Assembly: GCF_009795805.1 (NCBI RefSeq) | Contig: NZ_WTEY01000002.1 | Coordinates: forward strand, 1-64,000 | Direction: 5' to 3' | Length of the DNA stretch: 64,000 nucleotides | Source: Gilliamella sp. Pra-s52 | GTDB taxonomy: Bacteria; Pseudomonadota; Gammaproteobacteria; Enterobacterales; Orbaceae | In this document: positions 30,274 through 39,644 of the stretch, piece by piece | Numbering within the stretch: position 1 is the stretch's first letter | Layout: every line of letters begins with the position of its first letter | Position numbers and translations under genes: made by a program | Notes under the pieces: model-generated | What the model was told of the DNA's origin: nothing | The model's database searches: none | What the model saw: the letters and a program-made list of their open reading frames with translations, nothing else

Positions 30274-31359
30274 TTAACCAATATCAAATGAGATATCTAA
30301 CTCGTCACCATTTGATTTGTCTTCAACTAATTTATTCTTTGAACGTATAAATCGTTTTAAAGATACGATTGTTAAAGCACATACTAACGAACCAGCTACT
30401 ATCGCTAAAATAAAGCTTAATTTCCCAGTTACGACGGGTAAAACAATTAAACCACCCCAACCGGCATAACATTCTGCCCCCAAGAATGCAGATATTGCGC
30501 CACCTACTGCTGAACCAAGCATGGTCGATGGAATAACTCTCAGCGGATCTGCGGCAGCAAAAGGGATCGCACCTTCAGTCACACCAACTAATCCCATCAC
30601 AATTGCCGCTTTACCTGCTTCTTTTTCTTCTATTGTAAATAGTTTTTTACCGATAATAGTTGCCAAACCAGTACCAATAGCTGGAACTGCAATACCAATA
30701 GCAGCAATAGCTACAATGGTATAAATACCCTCACCAACACAAATTAACATAAAAGCATAAGCGACTTTGTTAACTGGACCACCTAAATCGAACCCCAACA
30801 TAATGCCAATAATTAATGCAAGCACAACAATACTGCCATCTTGCATTCCCCTTAGCCATGTTGTTAATGACGTTGTTAATAGACCTATTGGTTCCCCGAG
30901 AACCCACATCATGGCGCCAGCAGTAATAAAGGTGCCAATAATAGGAATAATAAAGATTGGCATAACTGAACGAAATATCGCTGGAACGCTAATTTTTTTA
31001 AGATAAAAAACAATAATTCCACCAACAAGACCTGCAATTAAAGCACCCAAAAACCCCGCACCAAAAGATGCACCTATCCAAGCACCAATAGCACATGGTG
31101 CTAATGCTGCTCTTTCTGAAATAGAATAACCAATATAAGCTGCTAAAAATGGAATCATTAACGTTAAACCGGCTTCACCTATTTGAAACAGCTTATTTAA
31201 AAAAGGGTCATTAATAGGATCAGGCACACCACCTTGCCCTAGTAACATGACAGAACCCGCAAGTAGAATACCGCCAGAAACAACAAACGGAATCATATGC
31301 GAAACCCCTGTCATTAAATGTTGACGGGTATTTTTCAATATTGAAATAAGATCTTTCAT
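30274..31359 (-). CDS. frwC: PTS fructose-like IIC permease FrwC
   Basis: 361 residues with about nine membrane segments. MTGVSHMIPFVVSGGILLAG at the N-terminus, GFDLGGPVNKVAY (about 188-200) and GLVGVTEGAIPFAAADP (about 252-268) are IIC-Fru signatures. The E. coli homologue is 359 residues. It is the first gene of the leftward operon and divergent from ptsA. Given PflD and FsaB downstream, the sugar is probably an anhydrohexitol rather than fructose; this is inference. Confidence 0.92.
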   Translation of the reverse strand: MKDLISILKNTRQHLMTGVSHMIPFVVSGGILLAGSVMLLGQGGVPDPINDPFLNKLFQIGEAGLTLMIPFLAAYIGYSISERAALAPCAIGAWIGASFGAGFLGALIAGLVGGIIVFYLKKISVPAIFRSVMPIFIIPIIGTFITAGAMMWVLGEPIGLLTTSLTTWLRGMQDGSIVVLALIIGIMLGFDLGGPVNKVAYAFMLICVGEGIYTIVAIAAIGIAVPAIGTGLATIIGKKLFTIEEKEAGKAAIVMGLVGVTEGAIPFAAADPLRVIPSTMLGSAVGGAISAFLGAECYAGWGGLIVLPVVTGKLSFILAIVAGSLVCALTIVSLKRFIRSKNKLVEDKSNGDELDISFDIG

Positions 31360-31697
31360 ATTTTATACCTCCTTTTATGTATCATTTTTACTCTTATCAT
31401 TTATTGTTTTTTATAGTAAAAAATGTTTCTTAATCACCACAGAGGAAAAACTTGTTATTTACTGGATTTTTGTACTCTCTATAAAAAAATGAGATCTATA
31501 TCAAAAAATTTAATTATTTTTATAAATTTGTTGGTTAATAAAATGAGATAAAGATCACAAATTGATCTTTACATTACTTTTATCCAGTTATTATCAATTT
31601 TTTCATATAGTTTAATTCGAATTGTTATTTATGCTTTTAATTACTTTTTACTACATTAATAACTAAATATGACAAGAATTAATTAAGGAGAATTGAT
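31360..31697. promoter_or_regulatory. Divergent frwC/ptsA control region with CRP-like sites
   Basis: 338 bp. TGAGATAAAGATCACA (31544-31559) matches the CRP consensus at nine of ten fixed positions. TGAGATCTATATCAAA (31490-31505) matches at eight. Their position suits catabolite activation of both divergent transcripts. ptsA has a clear ribosome site, AAGGAG seven bases before its ATG. No FNR-type TTGAT-N4-ATCAA site was found, which one might expect for an anaerobic enzyme. Confidence 0.6.
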
Positions 31698-34199
31698 ATG
31701 GCAAAAAAAATTGTATTTACTTGTATACTACCAAATGGTATACATGCTCGCCCTGCAAGTAATATTGAAAAAATCTGTAACGAATTCATTAGTACAATTC
31801 AATGGCATAATCTCCGTACAAATATTATCGTTGATGCTAAAAGCGTATTATCTTTGATTAGTACAAATACGTTATTAAATGATAAATGTCATTTATTGAT
31901 CAATGGACAAGATGAAGAACAAGCTTATATACGATTAAACACATTTATTGAAAACGAATTACCTTTTTGTGATGAAGAATTAATCACAAATAATGACGAA
32001 GAAATCACTCCACTACCACGATCTTTAAGCAATTTAAATCCTCATATTATTAGAGCAAAAGCGGTATGTGGTGGTATTGCTAGCGGAATTCTAAAACAAA
32101 TTGATTATATCGACTTGAACAAACTTGACGCTTTCCCCCCAGCTGAATCAATAGAAAAGGAACAAAGTATTGCCAAAAATGCACTAACTAAATTACAAAA
32201 AATTATTTCATTGCAAATAGATTGTGCTTCAGAAACGTCAAAAGATATTTTGTCTGCTCATCTAGCTATTTTAGAAGATCCATCTTTTTATGAACAAATC
32301 GAACAACATATTGAACAAAATTTAACGGCAGGCGCTGCCATTATCAATACCGCAAAATTCTTTAGTGAGCAACTCATCAATTCTGGCAGTGAATATTTAA
32401 AAGAAAGGACACTTGATATTCGAGATGTTTGCTTACAACTATTGCAACAAATTTATGGCGAAAACAAATTTTCGACCCACCCTAAAATCACTGAACCAAC
32501 GATTTACATAGCAGAAGAACTAACACCAAGCCAATTTTTAGAATTAGATAAAAAACACCTAAAAGGACTGTTATTGGCACAAGGGGGAACAACATCTCAC
32601 ACTGTGATTTTAGCACGATCATTTAACATTCCTACACTAGTTGGTGTCAATATCGATATACTAAAAAGACACATCGATCAGAAAGTGAAAGTTGATGGTG
32701 ATTTAGGGCTTATTGCTTATAATTTATCACCAGAAGTACAACGTTATTACCAATTAGAATCTCATCTACATGCTCAATTAACCGAAAAACAAAAAACATT
32801 TATTAATACTCCAGGTGCAACTGTAGATGGTATAAAAATTGAAATCGCTGCAAATATTGCTCATTCAATCGAAGCACAATCTGCATTTAATAATGGTGCT
32901 CAATCAATTGGATTATTCCGTACTGAAATGCTGTATATGGATCGCCATCATGAACCATCAGAAGACGAGTTATATAATACCTTTTGTCAAGCAATCGAAG
33001 CAGCTAAACAGCGGACAATCATTATACGAACATTTGATATTGGTGGTGACAAACCAGTAAACTACCTCAACATTCCTCGTGAAAATAATCCTTTTTTAGG
33101 TTATCGTGCCGTTCGTATTTATCAGGAGTTTTTGACATTATTTAGAACACAATTAAGAGCAATTTTAAAAGCTTCTGCACATGGTAAATTAAAAATCATG
33201 ATTCCAATGATCTCATCAATGGAAGAAGTATTATGGATAAAAGAAGAATTAGCCAATATAAAGCAGTCATTACGCAATGAAAAAATACCATTTGATGAAA
33301 AAATTCCTCTTGGCATAATGTTAGAAGTTCCTTCTATCATGTTTATCATTGATCAATGCTGTGAAGAAATTGATTTTTTCAGTATTGGGAGTAATGATTT
33401 AACACAATATTTATTAGCTGTTGATCGCGATAATGCAAAAGTCACCAAACATTACAACAGTCTGAATCCTGCCTTTTTAAGGGGATTAGATCATATTGTG
33501 AAAACCGTTCATCATTATGGGAAATGGGTAGGAATCTGTGGCGAATTTGCCAGCAAAGGATCAGTATTACCACTACTTGTTGGTCTAGGATTAGATGAAC
33601 TTAGTATGAGTGCACCCAATATTCTTGCCACAAAAGCACGCCTAGCAAAATTAAGCCGTTCAGATTGCCGAATATTGTTAAATAAAGCAATGAACTGCCA
33701 AACATCACTTGAAGTTGAACATTTACTTGCTCAATTTCGTATGGAACAAGGTGATCTACCACTTATCACTTCAGAAACAATTACGATTGAGCCCGATTGG
33801 TTAAGTAAAGAAGAAGTGATTAAAGGCATGACCGATAACCTGTTAATTGCGGCAAGATGTCGTTACCCACAAAAATTAGCCGAAGATATTTGGTTACGCG
33901 AAGATGTATTTTCGACAGCATTAGGATTTGGTTTTGCTATTCCACATACAAAATCAGAACATATTGAACAATCAACAATTAGTGTCACAAAATTGCCTTG
34001 CCCCATCACATGGGGAGATGAAGAAGTCAGTTTTATCATCATGTTGACTTTAAACAAACATACCGCGGGCGATCAGCATATGCGAATCTTTTCAAAATTA
34101 GCTAGACGCATTATGCATGAAGAATTTAGAACTTCGTTAGTAAATAGTTCAACTGCAGCAGAAATTGAAACTATTCTTAAACAAGAGTTAGAAATTTAG
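31698..34199 (+). CDS. ptsA: PTS HPr-Enzyme I-IIA fusion PtsA (FrwA)
   Basis: 833 residues, the same length as E. coli PtsA. An HPr domain (1-90, active His 16 in GIHARPAS) is followed by Enzyme I (about 110-670) with GGTTSHTVILARSFNIPTLV around residue 300 and GLFRTEMLYM. The C-terminal IIA-Fru domain has FAIPHTKSEH with His 750. One protein therefore carries phosphate from PEP to FrwB, FrwD and FrwC without the general PTS. It is transcribed divergently from frwC, with frwD converging on its 3' end. Confidence 0.94.
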   Translation: MAKKIVFTCILPNGIHARPASNIEKICNEFISTIQWHNLRTNIIVDAKSVLSLISTNTLLNDKCHLLINGQDEEQAYIRLNTFIENELPFCDEELITNNDEEITPLPRSLSNLNPHIIRAKAVCGGIASGILKQIDYIDLNKLDAFPPAESIEKEQSIAKNALTKLQKIISLQIDCASETSKDILSAHLAILEDPSFYEQIEQHIEQNLTAGAAIINTAKFFSEQLINSGSEYLKERTLDIRDVCLQLLQQIYGENKFSTHPKITEPTIYIAEELTPSQFLELDKKHLKGLLLAQGGTTSHTVILARSFNIPTLVGVNIDILKRHIDQKVKVDGDLGLIAYNLSPEVQRYYQLESHLHAQLTEKQKTFINTPGATVDGIKIEIAANIAHSIEAQSAFNNGAQSIGLFRTEMLYMDRHHEPSEDELYNTFCQAIEAAKQRTIIIRTFDIGGDKPVNYLNIPRENNPFLGYRAVRIYQEFLTLFRTQLRAILKASAHGKLKIMIPMISSMEEVLWIKEELANIKQSLRNEKIPFDEKIPLGIMLEVPSIMFIIDQCCEEIDFFSIGSNDLTQYLLAVDRDNAKVTKHYNSLNPAFLRGLDHIVKTVHHYGKWVGICGEFASKGSVLPLLVGLGLDELSMSAPNILATKARLAKLSRSDCRILLNKAMNCQTSLEVEHLLAQFRMEQGDLPLITSETITIEPDWLSKEEVIKGMTDNLLIAARCRYPQKLAEDIWLREDVFSTALGFGFAIPHTKSEHIEQSTISVTKLPCPITWGDEEVSFIIMLTLNKHTAGDQHMRIFSKLARRIMHEEFRTSLVNSSTAAEIETILKQELEI

Positions 34200-34219
34200 C
34201 CTTAAAAAACAACAAAACT

Positions 34220-34242
34220 CCGTCAGTGGACATTGCTGGCGG
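34220..34242 (-). terminator. frwD terminator
   Basis: CCGTCAG (34220-34226) pairs with CTGGCGG (34236-34242) with one G-U. On the minus strand the stem is followed by AGTTTTGTTGTTTTTT, a good U-tract for the leftward frwD transcript. It may also end ptsA weakly. Confidence 0.65.
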
Positions 34243-34274
34243 AACAATACTAAATCTTTAAAACCAATAACATA

Positions 34275-34619
34275 TTAAAGCTTGATACATGTCCCATAAG
34301 GTGCTTTAGCCACTCGTTTTATAGAGTCTAATAGCTCACTATTATCAATTAAAAAACGGCTAATATCCATTTCAATGCATCGACACATAGTAAATCTATC
34401 TCTATTTTTAATATTAACGTTACTGATAATAATCACTAAGTCGGCGTGTTGAATATTATCAGATGTAATCTCATTATCTATACCTAATGCGCCTTGGGTT
34501 TCTATTTTTATAGTCCAATTTTTTTGTTTAGCAAGCCTTGCCAAACGTTCGGCAGCCATATAAGTATGCGCAACACCGCTAATACATGCCGTAATAGCAA
34601 CGACATTTAATTTTACCAT
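34275..34619 (-). CDS. frwD: PTS fructose-like IIB component FrwD
   Basis: 114 residues (E. coli FrwD 113). ITACISGVAHTYMAAERLA has the phospho-Cys in a CxSGxAHT loop, followed by IETQGALGIDNEITSDN. A second, separately transcribed IIB beside FrwB is the same odd arrangement as in E. coli. The C-terminal third (CRCIEMDISRFLIDN) differs from FrwB and includes extra cysteines, so it may have a different partner or substrate preference. Confidence 0.88.
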   Translation of the reverse strand: MVKLNVVAITACISGVAHTYMAAERLARLAKQKNWTIKIETQGALGIDNEITSDNIQHADLVIIISNVNIKNRDRFTMCRCIEMDISRFLIDNSELLDSIKRVAKAPYGTCIKL

Positions 34620-34800
34620 TCACGAAACCCTTTATTGAACATAAAAGGCTATTATTGTGAATTAAAAAATCTAATGCAATATCTAATTGTAATTTAAAAA
34701 ATAATCTCGATAAAATAGCGTTACCATTATTCCTTTGTGACAACTCATAAGCGCTAGTATATAATATATTATTAATTGATAAATCAAAGAGATATAAAAA

Positions 34801-35667
34801 GTGGAAATATCAATTGAAGAAGTGTTAAAACAATTTATCAATAATGATAAAAATAATAACCACATCTATTTTGCCAACAACAGCACTAATGCCCCTTTGC
34901 TTGCCTACCAAGTCAACTTCCCTAGAATTGAAATCATATTGGAAGGAAAACAACAAATGCAATGGGAAGACAATGAAGGAAAAGTGATTGAAAAAACCTT
35001 AACTGCTAATGATCTATTGTATATTTCTGCTCAAAGTTGGAACAAACCTATTTGGACAACACCTACTACATTATTAAGTATTTTATTTGGGAAACAACAA
35101 ATCGGAATCAGTTTATTGCATTGGGATGGTACTCAGTTAATACCCTGTGGTCAAGTTAACAAACCTAGGCGAGGACCAAGAGTAGGGACATTTATCATTC
35201 AAGCGCTAACAGAAATAACTTGGCAAAATCAATCGCTTGAACAAAACAAAACGGTATACTTTTTGATTCAAAGCTTATTAAGTAATACACTTGACTTACT
35301 CAATGTTGATATTGAAACATCATCCAAAACGGCAAGCCTATTTGTAGCTATTCGCCAATACATAGACACTCACTTTCGTGAAGATATTACACGCGACTTT
35401 TTGGCTAACATGTTTTACATTTCGCCCAATTACTTATCGCATCTGTTTCAACGCGAAGGCAAAATAGGACTAAACGAATACCTAAACCACATCCGCTTAG
35501 AATATGCAAAATCGTTATTGAAAGATTATGATCTAAATGTAAAAGAAGTTGCGATAGCATCGGGGTTTAAAGACAGTAATTATTTTTGTCGGATTTTCAA
35601 AAAAAAGACAGAACGAACACCCACTGAATATCGACGTCAGTATCACAGTAAACTTATACTAAAATAG
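34801..35667 (+). CDS. yijO: AraC-family regulator (YijO-like)
   Basis: 288 residues. An N-terminal cupin-like sensing region (about 1-170) is followed by the AraC double HTH at the C-terminus. The helices ITRDFLANMFYISPNYLSHL and DYDLNVKEVAIASGFKDSNY precede the closing FCRIFKKKTERTPTEYRRQ. The start codon is a GTG at 34801. It lies at the end of the frw/pfl cluster, as yijO does in E. coli, divergent from frwD. It probably regulates the PTS and glycyl radical genes, though this has not been shown for YijO. Confidence 0.85.
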   Translation: MEISIEEVLKQFINNDKNNNHIYFANNSTNAPLLAYQVNFPRIEIILEGKQQMQWEDNEGKVIEKTLTANDLLYISAQSWNKPIWTTPTTLLSILFGKQQIGISLLHWDGTQLIPCGQVNKPRRGPRVGTFIIQALTEITWQNQSLEQNKTVYFLIQSLLSNTLDLLNVDIETSSKTASLFVAIRQYIDTHFREDITRDFLANMFYISPNYLSHLFQREGKIGLNEYLNHIRLEYAKSLLKDYDLNVKEVAIASGFKDSNYFCRIFKKKTERTPTEYRRQYHSKLILK

Positions 35668-35717
35668 TAACTTACAATAATAACTATTATCTCCAATTAA
35701 CACAAAAGTCTAAAGAA

Positions 35718-35760
35718 AAACCAAGCGTATTATTAATATACACTTGGTTTATTAAGAGGC
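35718..35760. terminator. Bidirectional terminator yijO / proP
   Basis: AAACCAAG (35718-35725) and CTTGGTTT (35753-35760) enclose a loop that itself contains near-complementary GTATTA/TAATAT. On the minus strand the stem runs into TTTTTCTTT, so it chiefly serves proP. Confidence 0.7.
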
Positions 35761-35771
35761 TCTAACCAAAA

Positions 35772-37277
35772 TCAATCTAACTTAGGATGCTGATCCACCA
35801 AATCTTGGCGCTGTTTTTGTAAAGTATCGATCTGTTGCTGGATATCTTCCACTTTTTGCTCTATCGAATCGAAGTGATCCGATAAAATCTCTTTGGCTTC
35901 TGAGCGATCCGATGCGGCAGGTGTTGCACCTCGAAGCGGTTTATTGGCGGTTTCTTTCATTTTTAAACCTGTCACCAACCCAACTAACGCAACTACCATT
36001 AAATAATAGGCTGGCATATATAAATCACCGCTCGCTTCAACCAACCAAGCGGCAACGGTTGGTGTTGCCCCAGCAATAAGTACCGAAATATTAAAGGATA
36101 TAGCCAAAGCACTGTAACGAATACTTGTTGGGAAAATAGCAGGTAAAATAGAGGCCATTACTCCCGTAAAACAGTTAAGTAGCACAGCTAAAATCAATAA
36201 ACCAATAAAAATAAGTCCAATAACATCACTGTTAATCATCATAAACGCAGGATAAGCAAGAATCAGTAACCCTAAACTTCCCCCAACAATAAAAGGCCTG
36301 CGTCCAATTTTATCACTAATCAAACCAATCATAGGTTGTACAAATAACATCCCGATCATAATAGCGATAATAATCAACACACCATGATCAGCACGATAAT
36401 TTAAGTTATGCGATAAATAACTTGGCATGTAAGTAAGCAACATATAATAAGTGACATTGGTAATAATCACCAATCCAACACAAACTAACAAACTCTTCCA
36501 ATATTGAGTGAAAATCGTTTTAAAAGTCATTTGAGGAGGATTTGCGGTATTTGTATTTTCATTATTTTCCATCTCATCGGTATGTTGCTGAAATGCGGGG
36601 GTTTCTTCTAATGCGTGGCGTAAATACAAACCAATCAATCCCAATGGCAAGGCAAACAAAAATGGAATTCGCCAGCCCCAATCTTGGAATTTCACTTCGC
36701 CAAGAATGCTTGATAATAGTACGACCAAGCCAGCACCAACTAAAAACCCAGCAATCGAACCAAAGTCCAACCAACTCCCCATAAATCCACGCTTACGATC
36801 TGGCGAGTATTCTGCAACAAAAATTGCCGCACCTGAATATTCACCACCTATCGAAAACCCTTGAGCTAATTTTGCGAGTAATAATAAAAGCGGTGCAAAA
36901 ATACCAATGGTGGCATAAGAAGGAATAAGCCCAATACAAAATGTACTGAGTGACATAATAATAATAGTGACAGAAAGAATTTTTTGGCGCCCCAACTTAT
37001 CACCAAGCACTCCAAAAACTAAACCGCCTAATGGACGCACTAAAAAAGGAACCGAAAAAGTCGCTAAAGCAGCCACAACTTGAATACTTGGCGACGCATC
37101 AGGAAAAAACACCTGTCCTAAAACATACGCCAAAAACCCATAAACCCCAAAATCAAACCATTCCATCGCATTGCCCAGTGCTGCTGCAATAATTGCCTTT
37201 CTTAATTTGTTATCATCAATAATGGTAATATCATTAATATTTAATGGCTTCCTTTTAAATCTTATTGCTTTTTTCAT
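35772..37277 (-). CDS. proP: Proline/glycine betaine:H+ symporter ProP
   Basis: 501 residues (E. coli 500), a 12-helix MFS protein of the metabolite:H+ symporter group. ALGNAMEWFDFGVYGFLAY, GGLVFGVLGDKLGRQKIL and FVAEYSPDRKRGFMGS are near identical to E. coli ProP. The C-terminal tail (about 460-501, SIEQKVEDIQQQIDTLQKQR) is the heptad coiled coil that tunes osmotic activation. It takes up compatible solutes under osmotic stress. No proQ is nearby. Confidence 0.96.
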   Translation of the reverse strand: MKKAIRFKRKPLNINDITIIDDNKLRKAIIAAALGNAMEWFDFGVYGFLAYVLGQVFFPDASPSIQVVAALATFSVPFLVRPLGGLVFGVLGDKLGRQKILSVTIIIMSLSTFCIGLIPSYATIGIFAPLLLLLAKLAQGFSIGGEYSGAAIFVAEYSPDRKRGFMGSWLDFGSIAGFLVGAGLVVLLSSILGEVKFQDWGWRIPFLFALPLGLIGLYLRHALEETPAFQQHTDEMENNENTNTANPPQMTFKTIFTQYWKSLLVCVGLVIITNVTYYMLLTYMPSYLSHNLNYRADHGVLIIIAIMIGMLFVQPMIGLISDKIGRRPFIVGGSLGLLILAYPAFMMINSDVIGLIFIGLLILAVLLNCFTGVMASILPAIFPTSIRYSALAISFNISVLIAGATPTVAAWLVEASGDLYMPAYYLMVVALVGLVTGLKMKETANKPLRGATPAASDRSEAKEILSDHFDSIEQKVEDIQQQIDTLQKQRQDLVDQHPKLD

Positions 37278-37600
37278 AACATACCGCCTATTTTAATTTA
37301 GACAAAGAAAAGGAATAACGAAGTAACACCATTGATATCATTGTGTAATACAAAATGAACATCATTGATATTACAAAAAATACGCTAAAACAGTTAATAA
37401 AGATTGATGCAAAATCCAATAAAACAAAAAAGAGGAAAATAAAAAGCAAAAACAGGTAAGTAATTTCGACTAGCTATATTGCGACTTGATAACAGTAAAA
37501 CAATTCCTTTTCACAAAAATTGTCCATCAAGTATAACAAAATATCCCATTTTGTAAAATGCAACCACTACACACCCTCATTTTGCTTTTGCTAAATGTAA
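37278..37600. other. Gap upstream of proP
   Basis: 323 bp, AT-rich, with no coding frame of note. It must carry the proP promoter. The words ATTGATAT and ATCATTGATA recur three times at 37331-37372, perhaps binding sites, but I cannot assign them to a regulator. Confidence 0.45.
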
Positions 37601-38494
37601 TTATGAACCATCGTTTTTTTTCGAACAAAGGTAAATACCAATCACAATAAATAATGTACTGATAATATGAAAGTTGGCAATTTCGGTGTGCAAAAATAGA
37701 ATACTAAAAACACCGCCAGATAAAGGAATAATGTGAGTATAGATCTGCCCACGGTTTGCGCCAATTTCAGCAATCCCCCTATTCCAAAACAAGTAAGATA
37801 GCCAAGAAGCAAAAATAGCAATATACAATATACCAAGCAAGAAACTGCTATCAGTATAATGCGCTAAATTTTCAACAGGATAAAAATAAAAATACACTAA
37901 AGCAATAGGCAATAACATCAAAGAGCCTAACACGGCACTGACGGTAACAAAAGCATTACCTGCAATCGACTTATCTTTTAAACGTAAAAAGGCACTATAA
38001 CATGCCCAACTCATTGCCGAAGCCATTGCCCACAGATCACCTTTATTAATATGACTCAATGAATTTAAATTGGTTAGATTACCTTGTAAAATCAAATAAA
38101 TCACACCCATGGTACTAAACAACACACCTAAGATATTATTTTTTGAAATTGAATCATTAAATAATAATTTATTCATCACCAAAACCATACCTGGCGTTGC
38201 CGAAAGATAAATTGATGCATTAAGCGACGAAGTATATTGCAATCCAACATAAAGCGTTAAAGGAAACAAGATCTGACCAAAAATTGCCAATAAACAAATC
38301 GGACCAATCGACTTTTTAATTTTAGAAAGATCATTACGTACTTGATGATGATACAATCCTAATAACAACACAGCAGTAATCACCCAACGCCCTTCAGATA
38401 TAACAATGGGATCGGCTTGCGTTACCAAAACACGCCCAACAACATAATTTCCGCCCCAAAAACAAGCAGCTAAAGTCAGCAATAGATACGGCAT
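37601..38494 (-). CDS. EamA/DMT-family transporter
   Basis: 297 residues with ten hydrophobic segments in two EamA repeats. LTLAACFWGGNYVVGRVLV at the N-terminus and WACYSAFLRLKD then SWLSYLFWNRGIAEIGANR in the second half are typical of drug/metabolite exporters. I chose the ATG at 38494, which has AGGG eight bases upstream and gives the normal family N-terminus; a GTG at 38539 adds 15 atypical residues. Substrate unknown (amino acids or metabolites are usual). Confidence 0.85.
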   Translation of the reverse strand: MPYLLLTLAACFWGGNYVVGRVLVTQADPIVISEGRWVITAVLLLGLYHHQVRNDLSKIKKSIGPICLLAIFGQILFPLTLYVGLQYTSSLNASIYLSATPGMVLVMNKLLFNDSISKNNILGVLFSTMGVIYLILQGNLTNLNSLSHINKGDLWAMASAMSWACYSAFLRLKDKSIAGNAFVTVSAVLGSLMLLPIALVYFYFYPVENLAHYTDSSFLLGILYIAIFASWLSYLFWNRGIAEIGANRGQIYTHIIPLSGGVFSILFLHTEIANFHIISTLFIVIGIYLCSKKNDGS

Positions 38495-38713
38495 ATAATA
38501 CCCTGATATCAGAATGAAGATACGATGGAATTTAGCCACATTATATACCTAAATTAATGCAAAAGAATAACCCCTTTCATTACATTTTTTACCTACTACT
38601 ATCATTTTGCTCATTATTATTTTTCCAAATCACAACGATAGCATTGACTTAATCTAGTATCCTTAATCATTATCCATTAAAATAACAAAATCAAAATTGA
38701 CAAGGTACTCCTT

Positions 38714-39571
38714 ATGCGTTGGAAAGACCAAAGAGAGAGCGACAACATCGAAGATCGCCGCTCACAATCAAGCAGTGGAATGGGAACCGTAATCCCTATT
38801 AAAGGCAAAGGCAAAATTGCTTTATTTATTGTGGTTTTAGTGGCAGGTTATTATGGTGTTGATTTAACGGGATTACTCGGTTCCGACCTAACAACCCCAG
38901 ACAGCACACAACAAACCTCCTCGGAATATACCGCAGATGACCGCGAAGCGGCCAAATTCACCTCGATCATTTTAGCCAGTACCGAAGATTACTGGAGCGA
39001 ACAATTCCAACGCCTAGGCAAAACTTATGTTCCACCTAAATTGGTGCTATATACTCGCGCAACCCAAACATCGTGTGGTACTGGTCAAGCAATGATGGGA
39101 CCATTTTATTGTAATATTGATAAAACGGTATATTTAGACCTTTCCTTTTATCAAGAAATGAAACAACGCCTTGGCGGTGGGGGGGATTTTGCACAAGGTT
39201 ATGTTATCGCCCACGAAGTGGGACACCATGTACAGAATTTACTTGGAACATTTAACCAAGTCGAACAACTAACACAAGGACAATCAAACACCACCAAAAA
39301 CCAAATATCGGTAAAATTAGAATTACAAGCAGACTGTTATGCCGGTATGTGGGGTAATGCAATGCAAAAACAGAACATCCTTGAAGTGGGCGATATAGAA
39401 CAAGCACTAAAAACGGCACAAGCCATTGGCGACGACCGATTACAACAACAAAGTAGTGGTTATGTTATACCAGACAGCTTTACCCATGGTTCATCAAAAC
39501 AGCGTTATACATGGTTTAAAAAAGGATTTGATAACGGTTCGCTGAGTCAGTGCAATACCTTTGCCGAATAA
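38714..39571 (+). CDS. ypfJ: YpfJ-family neutral zinc metallopeptidase
   Basis: 285 residues, the usual length for YpfJ (KPN_02809 family). [17 protein letters not shown] is the typical charged N-terminus, followed by one membrane helix ([20 protein letters not shown]) and a soluble domain with the zinc motif [12 protein letters not shown] (His-Glu-x-x-His). [13 protein letters not shown] supplies the third ligand. It is probably an inner membrane-anchored protein facing the periplasm. Biological substrate unknown. Confidence 0.92.
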   Translation: MRWKDQRESDNIEDRRSQSSSGMGTVIPIKGKGKIALFIVVLVAGYYGVDLTGLLGSDLTTPDSTQQTSSEYTADDREAAKFTSIILASTEDYWSEQFQRLGKTYVPPKLVLYTRATQTSCGTGQAMMGPFYCNIDKTVYLDLSFYQEMKQRLGGGGDFAQGYVIAHEVGHHVQNLLGTFNQVEQLTQGQSNTTKNQISVKLELQADCYAGMWGNAMQKQNILEVGDIEQALKTAQAIGDDRLQQQSSGYVIPDSFTHGSSKQRYTWFKKGFDNGSLSQCNTFAE

Positions 39572-39600
39572 TTTGCTGAATAAAAAGTAAAAACGTTAAT

Positions 39601-39629
39601 AATTGTCTTCCTTAATTAGGAAGACAATT
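39601..39629. terminator. Bidirectional terminator ypfJ / set gene
   Basis: AATTGTCTTCCT (39601-39612) and AGGAAGACAATT (39618-39629) form a perfect 12-bp stem with loop TAATT between two convergent genes. The U-tract is short. Confidence 0.75.
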
Positions 39630-39644
39630 TAGCAACGACCGTCA

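Noticed and set aside
31360..31697. FNR box controlling the glycyl radical operon
   Set aside because: TTGAT and ATCAA words occur but not with the required four-base spacing.
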